Assembly: GCA_010279815.1 (NCBI GenBank)
Contig: QEOQ01000508.1
Span: 3,924,159 to 3,988,158 of the forward strand
Direction of reading: 5' to 3'
From: Brachionus plicatilis
Taxonomy: Eukaryota; Rotifera; Eurotatoria; Ploima; Brachionidae
DNA: 64,000 nt
Both the position numbers and the translations under genes were made by a program. The notes under the pieces are model-generated. The model was not told where the DNA came from. It saw only the letters and a list, made by a program, of their open reading frames with translations, and searched no databases. Of this stretch, positions 1 through 11,619 are shown one piece after another. The first letter of the stretch is position 1, and the number at the start of each line of letters is the position of its first letter.

Positions 1-135
1 ATTTTATTTCTTTTACTTGTAAATATTATAAACTGATTAATTAAACTACCAACCAACTTGAAGGCAAAAGAGTTCGCTCAAGCCTTCTAAAATCAATTAA
101 TAAACTATTGAAACTATTCTAATAACTAAAATAAT

Positions 136-600
136 TCATTTCTTTGATTTGTTGACAAATTTGATAGATCTCTCACTAACTGGACTTGGCTCGAACAAAA
201 CTTTATATTTTGGCTTGAATCCGTTGACTTTTATTTTGACCAGATTTTCTGAAGAAGCTCTTGCTACAACTTTGTTATCAAGTGTGATTGTCTGTATTTC
301 GCTTAAATTCTGATCTAGAATTGTATTGATTTGGTGAATTTGGTTGTTTACCTTGATTAAAATTTTCTCATTATTAAATTCAAAATTTGCCTCGAATCTG
401 CTTAAAAAAGTCAATACCAAGTATAGCTGGCTTCGATAAGTTCGCAAACAAAAATTCGTGTTCTCCCTTAACAAAAATTATTTAATTTTATTCTCACTTG
501 ACCAACATCACACTTAACTTCCTCTGAATTCAATGCTGACTTGATTGTCAGATTCGTTCTAAGTAATTTCAACTCTTTTGAGTTATTGCATATTTTTAAA
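136..600 (-). mobile_element. LTR-retrotransposon pol fragment (retropepsin C-terminal end and linker)
   Basis: Read on the minus strand, this stretch carries a run resembling the end of a gypsy-type aspartic protease: the motif ILGIDF near 410-430, followed by a linker rich in basic residues as found between protease and reverse transcriptase. The ILGIDF part and the downstream 112-codon open part lie in different frames, so there is at least one frameshift near position 415, and an in-frame stop lies near 475. Nothing of the reverse transcriptase or integrase is seen before the window edge. The family call rests on motif recognition by eye; the copy is almost certainly dead. Confidence 0.5.
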
Positions 601-843
601 GACTTCTCTATCTTCTCGCTCAATTGGGATCGATTCTTACCAATTTGCTCATCATCAAGGCTTATGTGCTTTTGTTTTCAATCGCATGAGATTCTTGATC
701 TTCATCTGAGTCTTCGAGAATCTCGGCATCAATTGCATAACCTCGTTAGTGATTTCAATAACATTAATTTGATTTTTAATGAATCCATAAAAATTTTTGA
801 TAAATTAATTTTGAACTTTAAATTTAAATTTAAAAAAAAAAAA

Positions 844-1698
844 NNNNNNNNNNNNNNNNNNNNNNNNNNNNNNNNNNNNNNNNNNNNNNNNNNNNNNNNN
901 NNNNNNNNNNNNNNNNNNNNNNNNNNNNNNNNNNNNNNNNNNNNNNNNNNNNNNNNNNNNNNNNNNNNNNNNNNNNNNNNNNNNNNNNNNNNNNNNNNNN
1001 NNNNNNNNNNNNNNNNNNNNNNNNNNNNNNNNNNNNNNNNNNNNNNNNNNNNNNNNNNNNNNNNNNNNNNNNNNNNNNNNNNNNNNNNNNNNNNNNNNNN
1101 NNNNNNNNNNNNNNNNNNNNNNNNNNNNNNNNNNNNNNNNNNNNNNNNNNNNNNNNNNNNNNNNNNNNNNNNNNNNNNNNNNNNNNNNNNNNNNNNNNNN
1201 NNNNNNNNNNNNNNNNNNNNNNNNNNNNNNNNNNNNNNNNNNNNNNNNNNNNNNNNNNNNNNNNNNNNNNNNNNNNNNNNNNNNNNNNNNNNNNNNNNNN
1301 NNNNNNNNNNNNNNNNNNNNNNNNNNNNNNNNNNNNNNNNNNNNNNNNNNNNNNNNNNNNNNNNNNNNNNNNNNNNNNNNNNNNNNNNNNNNNNNNNNNN
1401 NNNNNNNNNNNNNNNNNNNNNNNNNNNNNNNNNNNNNNNNNNNNNNNNNNNNNNNNNNNNNNNNNNNNNNNNNNNNNNNNNNNNNNNNNNNNNNNNNNNN
1501 NNNNNNNNNNNNNNNNNNNNNNNNNNNNNNNNNNNNNNNNNNNNNNNNNNNNNNNNNNNNNNNNNNNNNNNNNNNNNNNNNNNNNNNNNNNNNNNNNNNN
1601 NNNNNNNNNNNNNNNNNNNNNNNNNNNNNNNNNNNNNNNNNNNNNNNNNNNNNNNNNNNNNNNNNNNNNNNNNNNNNNNNNNNNNNNNNNNNNNNNNN
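844..1698. other. assembly gap (855 N)
   Basis: Run of N. Any open frame crossing it is an artefact. Confidence 1.
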
Positions 1699-2282
1699 TA
1701 TATTAAGGAAAATAGAAGTTTCGTATCAAATTTTTAGATTAAAACGATCATTTAAAATTTAAAACTTAATTAAATTAATAAAAAAAAAAGGAAAAAATTA
1801 TTTAATATGTTATTTTAACATACATTTTGTAATTCAGACACAAAAAATTAAACCAAATGTTCAAATAATTAATTAAAAATTAGTCAATTTAAAATTAGTG
1901 GATTTTAATCAGGATCTATGGAAAAAAATGCATGAAATAACATTTGGAGTTTAAGTTTTAATATTAAAATTAATATAAGGTATTTTAAATGAAACATGAA
2001 AAATTTCAAAAAAATGACTCTTATTTATTTTTTAGAAAATTTTTTTTTGAATTTCAATAACTAATTTTATTTTTTGGACTAAACTTTGTTGTGGATGAAA
2101 AAAAAAATTTGTAATAAAATCTGAAAAAATATTATTTTTTTTAATTAATATTAATCAATTAATCAAATAATTAAATAATTAATATTAAGATCATCAATCT
2201 ATCCGAAAGTTGACTTTCCCATGAATCTTGACAAAAACGTTTTGTAAATTTAAAATATTAAAATTTATGGAAGCTTTTAAAG

Positions 2283-2476
2283 GAACCATGAACACCTGAG
2301 GGAAAGTATGCAGCTTTTTTGTCCCAGCTTTTCAACAATAACATAGCTTGCTGAAGATCATGGTCTAGTTTGGTCAAGAAAAAGATTTCTTTGGCAAATT
2401 TGAATTTGCTCACAAAATTTTGAGTTTTCAAAACTTTGCAAATCCTTAGTTTTTTTTCGATTAGAAACAAGATTCT
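2283..2476 (-). other. possible orphan coding exon
   Basis: On the minus strand a 64-codon open stretch is preceded by a good acceptor (a T-rich run ending in TTTCAG, at about 2477-2490) and contains a plausible donor (TCAG followed by GTGTTC near 2283). Its translation is compositionally protein-like (it includes FAKEIFFLTKLDHDLQQAM and SWDKKAAYFPSG), unlike the low-complexity translations around it. I do not recognise the protein and found no partner exon nearby. It may be one exon of a gene, or a relic. Confidence 0.25.
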
Positions 2477-2876
2477 GAAATAAAAAATATTTATCTATCA
2501 ATTTGTGTTTTTTGCAGCCAGATTGATAAAACATTGTGTTTGCTCTATACTTTTGAAATAAATATTTTAAAAATTTTCACACAAAACTTTGAGTGCAGCA
2601 TCGATCTTTGGTAAGATCTTTGGTAACAATGGTAAACAGAAAACAGAAAACTTTAATGAATCAATTATTACGCAATATAAAATCCTGCTTAAAGTAAAAT
2701 TAAATATTTAATTCTTTAAATTTAAAAACTAATATTTGATATTTTTAAGTCTAATTTTAATTTTTTAAATAAAAATATTTCCACTCGCAAAATAAACATT
2801 TATTTAATTCAAAAATGATCTGAAAAAAACAAAATGAAAGGAACTTACAATTAGATTTAAGAAAATTAAAAAAAAT

Positions 2877-3653
2877 ATGAACCGTAAAAGTAAAATATCT
2901 TTTTTATTTTTTTGTTGTCTCTTTTTTCTTATATGCAAAAATTTATTAATGTTCAAAAAAGCGACAGGAACTTCAAAAATTTCAAAAAATTCAAAAAATT
3001 TTGCTGACATGAAAAACCAACTGATTCAAGAGCCGAACAGAATAATTTTAAAATACATCAAAGTTCCGTTTGATCTGAGCTATGGCAGCAATTCGATACC
3101 ATTGATAGTTAGCTGTTTTTTCACAAGCGGAAACTTTTTAGAACTCGGAATGGGAAGCTTTTCAACACCTATTTTGCACAATATATCAAGAGAGGAAAAC
3201 CGCGAGACTATTTCGGTTGATACCGATCTCGGATGGGTTAATAATTTTTTATCCTACAATACAAGTAGACACCATAAGATTTATTATGTGGGAAACTATG
3301 AAGATTTAGATAAAAAATTGGGCTTAAATTTGACACAACTGGGTGTTGTGCTAGTAGATCATATTGATGCGGGCAGAAGAGCCGAACATGCCAAACAATT
3401 CTGCAACAGATCAAAAATTGTTATTGTCCATGATGCTGAAAAGAGAAATGATGGCTTTTACAGATATGAACAAACTTCTCTTCGGTCGCACTTTAAGTAC
3501 GCTTGCAAATTTTCTCTTTATCAGCATCAACAGCGAACTTTCTATATTTCAACTTTAATTTTGAGCAATTTTCTCAACTTAAAACAAATGGAAGAAGTCT
3601 TCACAAAAGTAAGAAGTGAATATGGACATGTAGCTTGTAATTTAAATCTGTAG
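2877..3653 (+). CDS. membrane-anchored methyltransferase-like protein (copy 1)
   Basis: A single-exon frame of 258 codons. Residues 8-25 form one hydrophobic segment after a short basic N-terminus, which is a signal anchor typical of type II Golgi or ER proteins. The luminal part has an order of motifs like a class I SAM-dependent methyltransferase: ELGMG at 89-93 (glycine-rich motif I), SVDTD at 113-117 (acidic ribose-binding strand), LVDHIDA around 159-165, and IVHDAEK around 193-199. The paralogue at 61358-62134 keeps all of these, which argues that they matter. The substrate is unknown. The GxG motif is short, so a related Rossmann-fold enzyme cannot be excluded. The ATG chosen is the one just upstream of the anchor. 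Confidence 0.7.
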   Translation: MNRKSKISFLFFCCLFFLICKNLLMFKKATGTSKISKNSKNFADMKNQLIQEPNRIILKYIKVPFDLSYGSNSIPLIVSCFFTSGNFLELGMGSFSTPILHNISREENRETISVDTDLGWVNNFLSYNTSRHHKIYYVGNYEDLDKKLGLNLTQLGVVLVDHIDAGRRAEHAKQFCNRSKIVIVHDAEKRNDGFYRYEQTSLRSHFKYACKFSLYQHQQRTFYISTLILSNFLNLKQMEEVFTKVRSEYGHVACNLNL

Positions 3654-3659
3654 CCACTA

Positions 3660-5800
3660 AATTTGGATGAAGATTAAAAACAAATAAGTCAAAGAATGTG
3701 AAAAATACATAAAAAATGTGATTCTCACATAAAAAATTATTTAATCGAAATGATGAAAAACGCATAAAATAAATTTATTAAAATGTGAAAAACACGAAAC
3801 ATTTTTTTTCAATCTCAAAAATATCAAAAATTTAATTCAAAAAAAAATATATAACGACATGAAAATATTAAGTCAATAATTTGGTTTAAATTTGTTAAGA
3901 CAAAGATAGTTTTAGATAAGTTAAGGGATCAATCTCATTTTAAGATAATATGATCACATAATTTGTGATCAACATTTGGCCAAAAAGCATTTCTTTAATT
4001 TCTTTAAATTTTTATTAAATTTACAATTACATATATAAGGCATTTAATAATTTAAATATTTTTCATTGAAAAAAAATGAAGCTTGATATAAATTTTATGA
4101 AAAATATTTTAAATTTTAAAATATTACATCAAATTTATTTTATATAGATTTTGTTAATTATGATGCAAATTACATTAATTAATTAATGATCACATTGTTT
4201 TTTTTACTTTTTTTAAATTTTTTGATAACAAAAGATTGAAAAAAAACTGGGTGAAATCTTTGACTGTGATCAGGTATGACTAACAACCAAGTGAAAAAGA
4301 CTTGATTTTTTAGACTTAGAGTTAAAAAAATTTTTAAATTTTAAATTTAAAAAAAATTTGTGTCACGAGGAAAAATAAGTTTAAAAAAAAATGTTTGGTA
4401 AAGGTTTTGTGAAATTAAAATAAAAATTGAACAAAAATTCTTCTTTTTTTGGGCAAAATGTAGAAAATTTTACATTTTCATATTTTTAGATTTTTTGTGC
4501 AAAATTTCATAAAATTTTTATTTTAAATTTTGGTAACTAAATAATTTGGAAGAATTTTTTTTTATTTTCTGAAATATTGTACAAAAAATCTAAAAATAAG
4601 AAAATGTAAAATTATTTTCATTGTGCCTTTTTTGCTGAACCATAAAACTAAAGTTAATAAAAAAAAATTACTAAAATACTACAACATAGTGCAACATACT
4701 TTGTTGCACCTTTTTTACCTAAAAATGATTTTTCTCAAGTTATAAAAAGAAAAAAAATTAAGCATAAATAAGATTTAAGTTGATTATTGATTTAAATTAC
4801 TAAAAAAAAAAAACTAAAATAAAGATACAACAAAGTGTGTTGTTATATTTTATTTTATTGGACCATTTTTTAAAATTTTTTTTTAACTTTAATTTTAATT
4901 CATCAAAAAATTAAAAAAGAAAGAATTATTGTTCAATTTGTTTTTGAATTTCACAATATCTTTGATAAAAATAATTGATTCAAATAAATAAAAATCTATA
5001 ACATTATTTTTTAAATGTCAAATAATTATAATTATTGTGATTTTAGACCTTTTTTATTCTCATAAAATCTGTCACACTTTTGGTACTCTGTAGGTTTTTT
5101 TTGCCACTTAAAACTTCCATATGTTGTACTTGGGTCGCAACTTTTGTGATATCTAGTGACAAAAATTCGGATTTAGTATCAGCTAAAGCAATGGTTCAAC
5201 TGATTTTATAGTGAGAATTTTTCTAAGTAACTTTGTTTTGAAAAACGAATTTTGGATAAAATTTCAGATTCTCAAATTTGCCATTGAGAAATCCATTGTG
5301 ACAAATGAGTCAAGATTTTGAAAGCCTTCATGTTTCACTGTCACCTTTATGAGGCATAAAATATATTTTTGTGACTTTTAAATGTAATTTATTAAATTTA
5401 AATAATTATGTTATATTATTAAAGTATGATAAATCATAATTGAAATGAGGATTTTTTTTGTAAAAATCCTCTTATGACATGTCCTCACAAAAAATTTAAA
5501 GTTTTTTTTTGTCTTAAAAAAAATTTGTCATAAATTTAATAAAAAATCATCAAATTGTTAATCATCTAACAAAAATCGATTTAGTCAATTAAATTAAATT
5601 ATCTTTATTTATTTTTTTATAAAAAATTATATTTCAAATCTTAGTTTAATTTTGAATTTTTCAAACAAAATAAAAACATTTTAAAAACTCAATTTGTCAT
5701 TAATCAATGAATCTTATGAAAAGAATAATTCAAAAAAGGAATAAAATATAATTTATTTTTAAAAATTTAATTTTTAAAAATAATATTTTAAAAATTTTTA
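3660..5800. other. AT-rich intergenic DNA with repeat remnants
   Basis: No gene is visible. It holds an imperfect hairpin (arms about 4461-4510 and 4570-4620). A repeat near 4690 contains GTGCAACA and its complement TGTTGCAC, and is related to sequence at 33.2-33.7 kb and 59.9-60.1 kb. Confidence 0.6.
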
Positions 5801-5998
5801 TTAGATTAGCGGTGAGGCATCTTTAACTTCCAGCGAAAAAGGGAACTTAATGTTTATTCCATCAAATATTTAAAAAAAATAATTAAGTGTCTGCAGGATT
5901 CTTAATGAAACTGATAAGTATTATCAATGCGTGGTCCAGGATCTTGTATCATAGGAGTGAATATTACTCCTCTCTGACGTGGCACTATAGTACTATTA
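5800..5998 (-). pseudogene. coding-like fragment of unknown gene
   Basis: On the minus strand, a clean acceptor-like run (TTTTATTTTAATAG) near 5985-5998 is followed by an open stretch reading RGVIFTPMIQDPGPRIDN. A one-base frameshift then gives IKNPADT. After a short AT-rich interruption comes another protein-like stretch containing FPFSLEVKDASPLI, ending in a stop. The composition is clearly coding-like against the surrounding AT-rich DNA. I do not recognise the family. It could be a broken terminal exon or a captured gene piece. Confidence 0.3.
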
Positions 5999-6446
5999 AA
6001 ATAAAAAAAAAATTCAAAAATTTAATAAAAATATAAACAAAACAAACACTTTATTGCTAATATTAGAAAAATTTTTAAAAAAAAACTTATTATTTCAGCT
6101 TGATCAAGCAATAAAAAAGATATTCAATTTGTTGACAAAATATTTTAATTCACGATACTTTTGAGAAATTCAAGTATATATCTTAAATAAATCATTTTTG
6201 TCAAAGTTGTTTAACTATTTCTCTTAAACAATTCATTGTATTTAAACAAATCAAATGCCAAAGTTTTTCAATGTCTTTGTTAATTTAAATTTTAAAAGTT
6301 TCGAAAATTTTCGTAAATAAGCTGAAGTTTTGCTACGCGCACCAAAATTAAAAAATATTTATCTGCCTTAATTATTGGTTTAAAAAAAAAGTCTCAGAAC
6401 AAAACTTAACTCATTAAATTTAAGGATATTTAAAATTTTAATTTTA

Positions 6447-7523
6447 ATGAACAGAAAAATAGTAATATTTGTTTTTTTATTCTCAATTTTTTTCTTTTTT
6501 GATCATCATTTTCTAGCCAAAAATGGTCTTAAAATTTCAATTATTAATTCTTCTGAAAGGAGATGGATTTTGAGTTCTATGAATAAATTTAAAAAGATGC
6601 ATAATATAAATATTTATTATTTAAAAACTCATAAAACTGGTTCTAGTGCAGTCAAAAATGTACTTGTTCGTTTAGCACTAAAAAATAAAATGAATGTTAT
6701 TGAAAATATTCGCAGTAAATTTTCCAAAGGTGTTTATTCAGCAAAAAATAAGATATTTTTTAGTCATGCTATTCACAATTCAAAACTTGCCCGGAAAATA
6801 TTTCCAAAAAACAACTCTATCTATGTGACTATAATTCGAGATCCAGTCAAACAATTTTTATCTGCACTAAATTACAACCCGCCTAAAACAAAAATAAAAG
6901 AATTGTATTACAAATCATTTTACAACAAAACACTCACAAATCAAACAATTAATTTTAATCTTTCGGAATTATCCTGTACTAGAAATCTAATGAGCTATGA
7001 TCTCGGTTTGGTAGAATGTGGTGGTTATTATAAAGGTTCAAAAAAACAACTACTAAAAGATTTTCAGCAGGATTTTGATTTGGTTCTACTAACTGAATAT
7101 TTTAATGAAGGAATGATTCTTTTAAAAAAATTTCTAAATCTTTCATACGATGACATTGTCTGCTTGAGTGTAAACGAAGGGACAGCCTCACCGACTCAAG
7201 AGCAGCGTTTGATGGCACAAGAGATTATTCCAAAAGAGAGTAATGCTGATTATGTTTTGTATAATTTTTATAAAAAGTTATATCAGAAATTGGCGCCATT
7301 GTTAAGAGAAGAAGTTGAAATTCTCAAAAATTTAAACAAGAAATATCAAAATCAATGTACATCTGGGCGAACAAGAAAAAATTTTTTCCGAAAAGTTCCT
7401 TACAAGGCTTACAAATTAGCAAAAAATTTGCCGCCAAAAATGAGAAGAGTGTGCTGGATGTTAACAAAAACAAATATTGAATTGATAGAATATTTGAAAA
7501 AATTTCTTAATTTTTTATTTTGA
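6447..7523 (+). CDS. Gal3ST-like sulfotransferase, copy 1
   Basis: A 358-codon single-exon gene for a predicted Golgi type II enzyme that would transfer sulfate from PAPS to a sugar. Residues 5-23 are a hydrophobic signal anchor. KTHKTGSSAVKN at 60-71 is the 5'-phosphosulfate-binding loop. YVTIIRDPVKQFLS at 125-138 is the 3'-phosphate-binding motif. MSYDLGL near 181-187 and the DLVLLTEYFNEGMILL stretch match the conserved order of the galactose-3-O-sulfotransferase family (PF06990), as does the overall length. The acceptor sugar cannot be told. Copies 2 and 3 are nearly identical in the catalytic part but differ in the first 40 residues. The 60 bases before the ATG also resemble those of copy 3, so the duplication included the promoter side. 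Confidence 0.85.
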   Translation: MNRKIVIFVFLFSIFFFFDHHFLAKNGLKISIINSSERRWILSSMNKFKKMHNINIYYLKTHKTGSSAVKNVLVRLALKNKMNVIENIRSKFSKGVYSAKNKIFFSHAIHNSKLARKIFPKNNSIYVTIIRDPVKQFLSALNYNPPKTKIKELYYKSFYNKTLTNQTINFNLSELSCTRNLMSYDLGLVECGGYYKGSKKQLLKDFQQDFDLVLLTEYFNEGMILLKKFLNLSYDDIVCLSVNEGTASPTQEQRLMAQEIIPKESNADYVLYNFYKKLYQKLAPLLREEVEILKNLNKKYQNQCTSGRTRKNFFRKVPYKAYKLAKNLPPKMRRVCWMLTKTNIELIEYLKKFLNFLF

Positions 7524-7602
7524 AATGAAGAAGCAAAATAAATGAACTCAAATGAATATTTTTAATTTTTTATTATTTTTGCATTAACGTAATTGTTCGA
7601 TT

Positions 7603-8105
7603 TTTGTGACATGTCACTATAGTTGGGTATTCGGCTATAGTGACATGTCAGGCAAAATGTAATTTATTGCTCATTTTTATATTTTTAAATTTTTGAGAGA
7701 AAAAATAAAAATCTCAAAATAAAAAAACTCAAAAAAATTTTCATTAAGAAAAGTAATAATAAATTCGCAATAAATTATAAGGGATTTTAAAAAATTATCC
7801 TTGGTTTTTACATTTAAATTTTTCTAAAACTCCTTTTTAAGTAATTGCGAATTTATTATTACTTTTCTTGAATGAAAATTTTTTTAGATTTTTTGATTTT
7901 GAGAATTTTTTTTTTCTCTCAAAAATGTAAAAATATAAAAATGTACAATAAATTACATTTTGCCGACATGTCACTATGTATCGAATTCTGGTTTTCATTT
8001 TGACCTTTTTCGACTAATGCGACATGTCACTATAGTCGAAAAAGGCCTAAAAATGACGATTTTTACAAAATTTAGTGTCTAAGTTAGTGACATGTCACTG
8101 TAGCC
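7603..8105. repeat. inverted-repeat element flanked by TGACATGTCA palindromes
   Basis: Two arms of about 120-130 bases (7646-7765 and 7845-7975) are inverted copies of each other. The 10-base palindrome TGACATGTCA, or its core GACATGTC, followed or preceded by CTATAG, occurs at about 7609, 7640, 7968, 8020 and 8087, immediately outside or at the edges of the arms. This looks like a non-autonomous transposon with repeated protein-binding sites. I could not fix its ends or a target duplication. Confidence 0.6.
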
Positions 8106-8109
8106 CAAC

Positions 8110-9250
8110 AAATTTTACATATCGTTTAAAAATTGTAAATTATGATTAAAAAAGTTTTGTTTTGATAGATTTGTTTTTTTTTATACATATAACAATATAT
8201 TTTATTATATTTGGATAATAATCAATCCTTGTAATATTCAAAAACGGCCACAAAAACATTAAAAGGTTTTTAATTTGTTTTGTATATTAAAAGGGTGTAT
8301 ACCAAAAATCATATATACCAAATTTTTGTTTATAATTTTTTTCTAAAATTTTAAGCATTGTGAAGTTTGGTTCAAAAAGTTCAGTTCATAATCTTAAATT
8401 CGTATATATTTTGAATGGAATGAAGTGATAAAATAAGATTTAGCACATGATGTAACAAAAAATGTTACAGGACTTGCTCAAAAAAAAACATAAAAAATTT
8501 TCAATTAACCAATTATTGATTTTACAAAAAAACTGAATGAATGTCAAGTTGGTTTTGAAATAAAAATTTCGAAATTTTAAATTAAACACTTAGAAAAATT
8601 TTAAAAATATTGCAAATAAAACTTCTTTTTTTACAAAGACAAATAAATTGTCGCAAATTCGATTGATTTAAAAAGACGATGATTAATTATAAGAAAACTT
8701 TCAGAATTTATTTTCAAGGCTACTTGGTGAAACAATTTTTGTTACACATTGTTACATATTTTTTTCATTCATTGAAAAATTTCAATTATGAACTTTTTTA
8801 TTGAAATTTTTGAACTTTTTGAACAAAACTTCACAATGCTAATTTTTATTCAAATAAATTTTTATCTTCAGATTGAGAAAAAAATTAATATTGAACTTTA
8901 TTTAGTTAAATTAATTCTTTATCTCGACGTACTTAGTTTTTTACCCCAAACTTTATTCCTATACTTATTAAATATTTCAAAGTATTAATCTTAACAACAA
9001 TAAGTACTTATGTTAAAATCGCAAAATGAACGAAAATCGTCGTGCATATGCAATTCAAAAGAGCCGTAATTAGGAGTTACAAAACATATAAAAGTTTAAC
9101 CGATAGTTTTATCTTTAAGTTTTATGTTAGTTGATTAATGTTGTATAAAAAGGGATTGATTGTTTTAATTGGTAACTAAACACGCCTTTACATGAGAAAC
9201 TTAAATTAATTAATCAATTAAGCTTTTATCTAATATTTTTTGGTATTTTT
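8110..9250. other. intergenic, no gene seen
   Basis: AT-rich sequence. A short frame at 8788-8988 has phenylalanine/isoleucine/leucine-rich low-complexity composition and is not supported. Confidence 0.5.
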
Positions 9251-9254
9251 GGTA

Positions 9255-9560
9255 TTACCTAATATATGTTGAGCATCGGGAAGCCTATCGTAAAACAGTA
9301 GATAGGTTCTTGGATTCGTAAACATCAAAGAAAAGATGGATATCCGTTGAGACATAGGCATTGATAGATGAAAGAGGGGAAATCAAAGCAAAAACGCTTT
9401 AAGCAAAATATGACCGAATTAGTGAGAAATCAGAAGCATCATATTTAATAAAGAACTGGCTTGCGAAAAAAGGACCAAGGCATGATAAGGGAAACTATAT
9501 ATACCAGTGATCTAGCGAAGCAGAATAAAACAGCTTAAAAGGGACCTACATTGTTTACAC
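9255..9560 (+). pseudogene. degenerate coding-like relic, possibly LINE
   Basis: The base composition rises above background and translated pieces (for example AKYDRISEKSEASYLIKNW) look protein-like, but they are interrupted by stops. It may belong to the LINE debris further right (11.6-12.8 kb). Assignment is uncertain. Confidence 0.25.
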
Positions 9561-9867
9561 AAGATCAATTATTCGATATGTTAAGACCCAAGTCTTGATG
9601 TGTCTTACTTATTTTTTAATCTTGAATTAACTGCAGCTAAAACATATGTTCTAACTACCGTACAAACCACTAACTACTTGTTATAATTTCAGTTCCAATT
9701 AATTAAATATTAACTAAATTAATTGTTTGTTTATTTCTTAGCTTAAATCCTCAAAAGTTCAAATTCAAGACTTTACAGATATGTAGCTTTTCACCGAAAT
9801 GAACAACATTTGGAAAAGACAAAGAAGGTCGAATCCTTACAAATGAAAAAGAGGAGTCATTTCTGAA

Positions 9868-11115
9868 TTTGATCAAGTGCTCACCAAATAATGTGATCAT
9901 AGGTATCTTGTCCAGAATGTAATCATTTTGATCACCAATATATTCAGAGTACTCTTTGTGATCAAAAATTGATCACCAAAATTTTTTTTTGATCAAATTA
10001 AATTTTTTTTGTTGAAATCATAAATTTATTTCACTCAAAAAATTATAAAATTATGTTAATATTGAAAGAATAAAAAAAAAAACAATAAAAATTTCAACTC
10101 ACTATAATAAACAATAAGTTTTCTAAATACATATTTGGATATAATAAATTATAGGTTTCTTAAAAAAAATTAGGTATTTGAAAGCAAAAAACTAAAGTTA
10201 TTTCAACTGAAAATTTATTTCTTAGCCAAAAAATTAATAACGAAGAAGAAAACTTTAAAAAATTAATGAGTATGAGACTTGTTAATGGAACAGTCATTTG
10301 TAATAAACAAAACTGTAAAAAATATGGTCAAAAGACATTAAATTAAAAAATGAAATTAAATACTAGAAAAAGGAACAAAGATGCAAAAATCGTTCTATTA
10401 GCCTGGCGTTGTTCGGGCTAGGGTACATTTAAATCGACTACTGATGGCTGCTTTTTTGCACTTTTTAAGAAGCCATTTAGAATTATACTTTTTTTATTCA
10501 AACATTTGTACTCCGAGATAACAATTTCGAAAACTATGACTTTGATCATCTCAATTTTGATCACAAAATAAATAGAGAAACTCTATCGTCGATTTTGCTG
10601 TGCTATCTTGCATTCTCAAAACTAAACTTTCAAAAAGGTAGTCCCAACAAAATAGTTTAGATAGATGAATCCTTTTATGCTAAAGGGGAGCATGATAAAG
10701 GAAAGGTTCTCAAAAGACCACAAGTATGGGTTTTTGGTCTCGTTGAGCGTCGCGATATTAATTCAAAAGGGCAAAGTTATGTTGAATAAGTACCGGGCCG
10801 TAAAGCGAAGACTTTATTACTTTAATATTGATTATTTATGATCGAGTTTGGCCGGGTTTGATTATCTTTTCGGATTGCTGGACCTCACATGACAAAATCA
10901 CGTCTCTTTGTAATTTTGAACATAAGACAGTAAATAATTCATTCAATTTTCTGGACCCAACACTGAAGCATGTACGAATCGCATGGAATCATTGAGGAAC
11001 TCGTCTAAGCAACCCTTTAAAGAAATGAATGAGTGTAAGAGAAATTACATTCAAACTTACTCAGACGAGTTCATGTGGGGGTTTAACAACTATTTTAACG
11101 ATAATCGTACAAAGT
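9868..11115 (+). mobile_element. Merlin (IS1595/ISXO2-like) DNA transposon remnant
   Basis: Broken frames in order match a Merlin transposase. An N-terminal cysteine ribbon piece lies near 10215-10330 (VICNKQNCKKYG) and a WRCSG.. piece near 10400. The DDE core beginning with the IDES signature lies near 10660-10780 (WIDESFYAKGEHDKG, then VWVFGLVERR). A C-terminal part near 10905-11060 contains FLDPTLKH. Stops and frameshifts separate these, so the copy is dead. The stretch 9868-9990 holds several TTGATCA/TGATCACCAA motifs, and 10540-10570 two more; these may be subterminal sites of this or a nested element. Confidence 0.6.
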
Positions 11116-11311
11116 GTTTTTCTCTTGTATTGTCTAATATTAAAAACAATTCGAATTTGAAAAACTTTGTTCTATTTCAAGTTGTAATGATGATGACGAG
11201 AACGTTGTTTTGCATAATGAAGAAGATGATGAACAAGACGTCGATAATGATTCATTATTTGTTTCTTTAAAGGATATTGGATCTGAATAAGGTCCGATCG
11301 AATAGCATGAT

Positions 11312-11527
11312 TTGGACGATGATGAGGATGAAAGTGAAAATTTTAACACTGAATCATTAATTGTCAAAGAAAATAATGAGATAATTTCACATGATGATGA
11401 AACAAATAACGAGTTGGAGGAAAGCCCTGAAGAAATTAGACAAAACATTGCGGAGTTAGAACTAAAAACAGTAAAAGAAAAGGCAGTTTTTTTACATGGC
11501 TTTGACTTCAGTAGAATCATCCGTTGA
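11312..11527 (+). pseudogene. acidic coding-like stretch after the Merlin remnant
   Basis: An open frame of 71 codons very rich in D and E (MDDDEDESEN... ending LHGFDFSRIIR). It follows directly on the Merlin debris and may be an acidic tail or a separate captured piece. There is no recognised domain. A start is arbitrary. Confidence 0.25.
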
Positions 11528-11619
11528 AGCTAAATTAGCTACAATAAAAGCATTAAGAAAACATTCAATGTAGCATTTGTTGTTAAATTATGAAAAATGA
11601 TATGGGTGTTAAATTGCAA

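Noticed and set aside
541..1737. Long open frame of nearly 400 codons
   Set aside because: It exists only because it crosses the N gap at 844-1698; the real bases do not support a gene in that frame.
5880..5960. Possible hammerhead ribozyme (CTGATAAG, GAAAC)
   Set aside because: The conserved CTGATGA core is missing, and the sequence reads better as broken coding sequence on the other strand.
8788..8988. 66-codon hydrophobic frame
   Set aside because: Composition equals the AT-rich background (F, I, L, N, K only) and no domain is visible.
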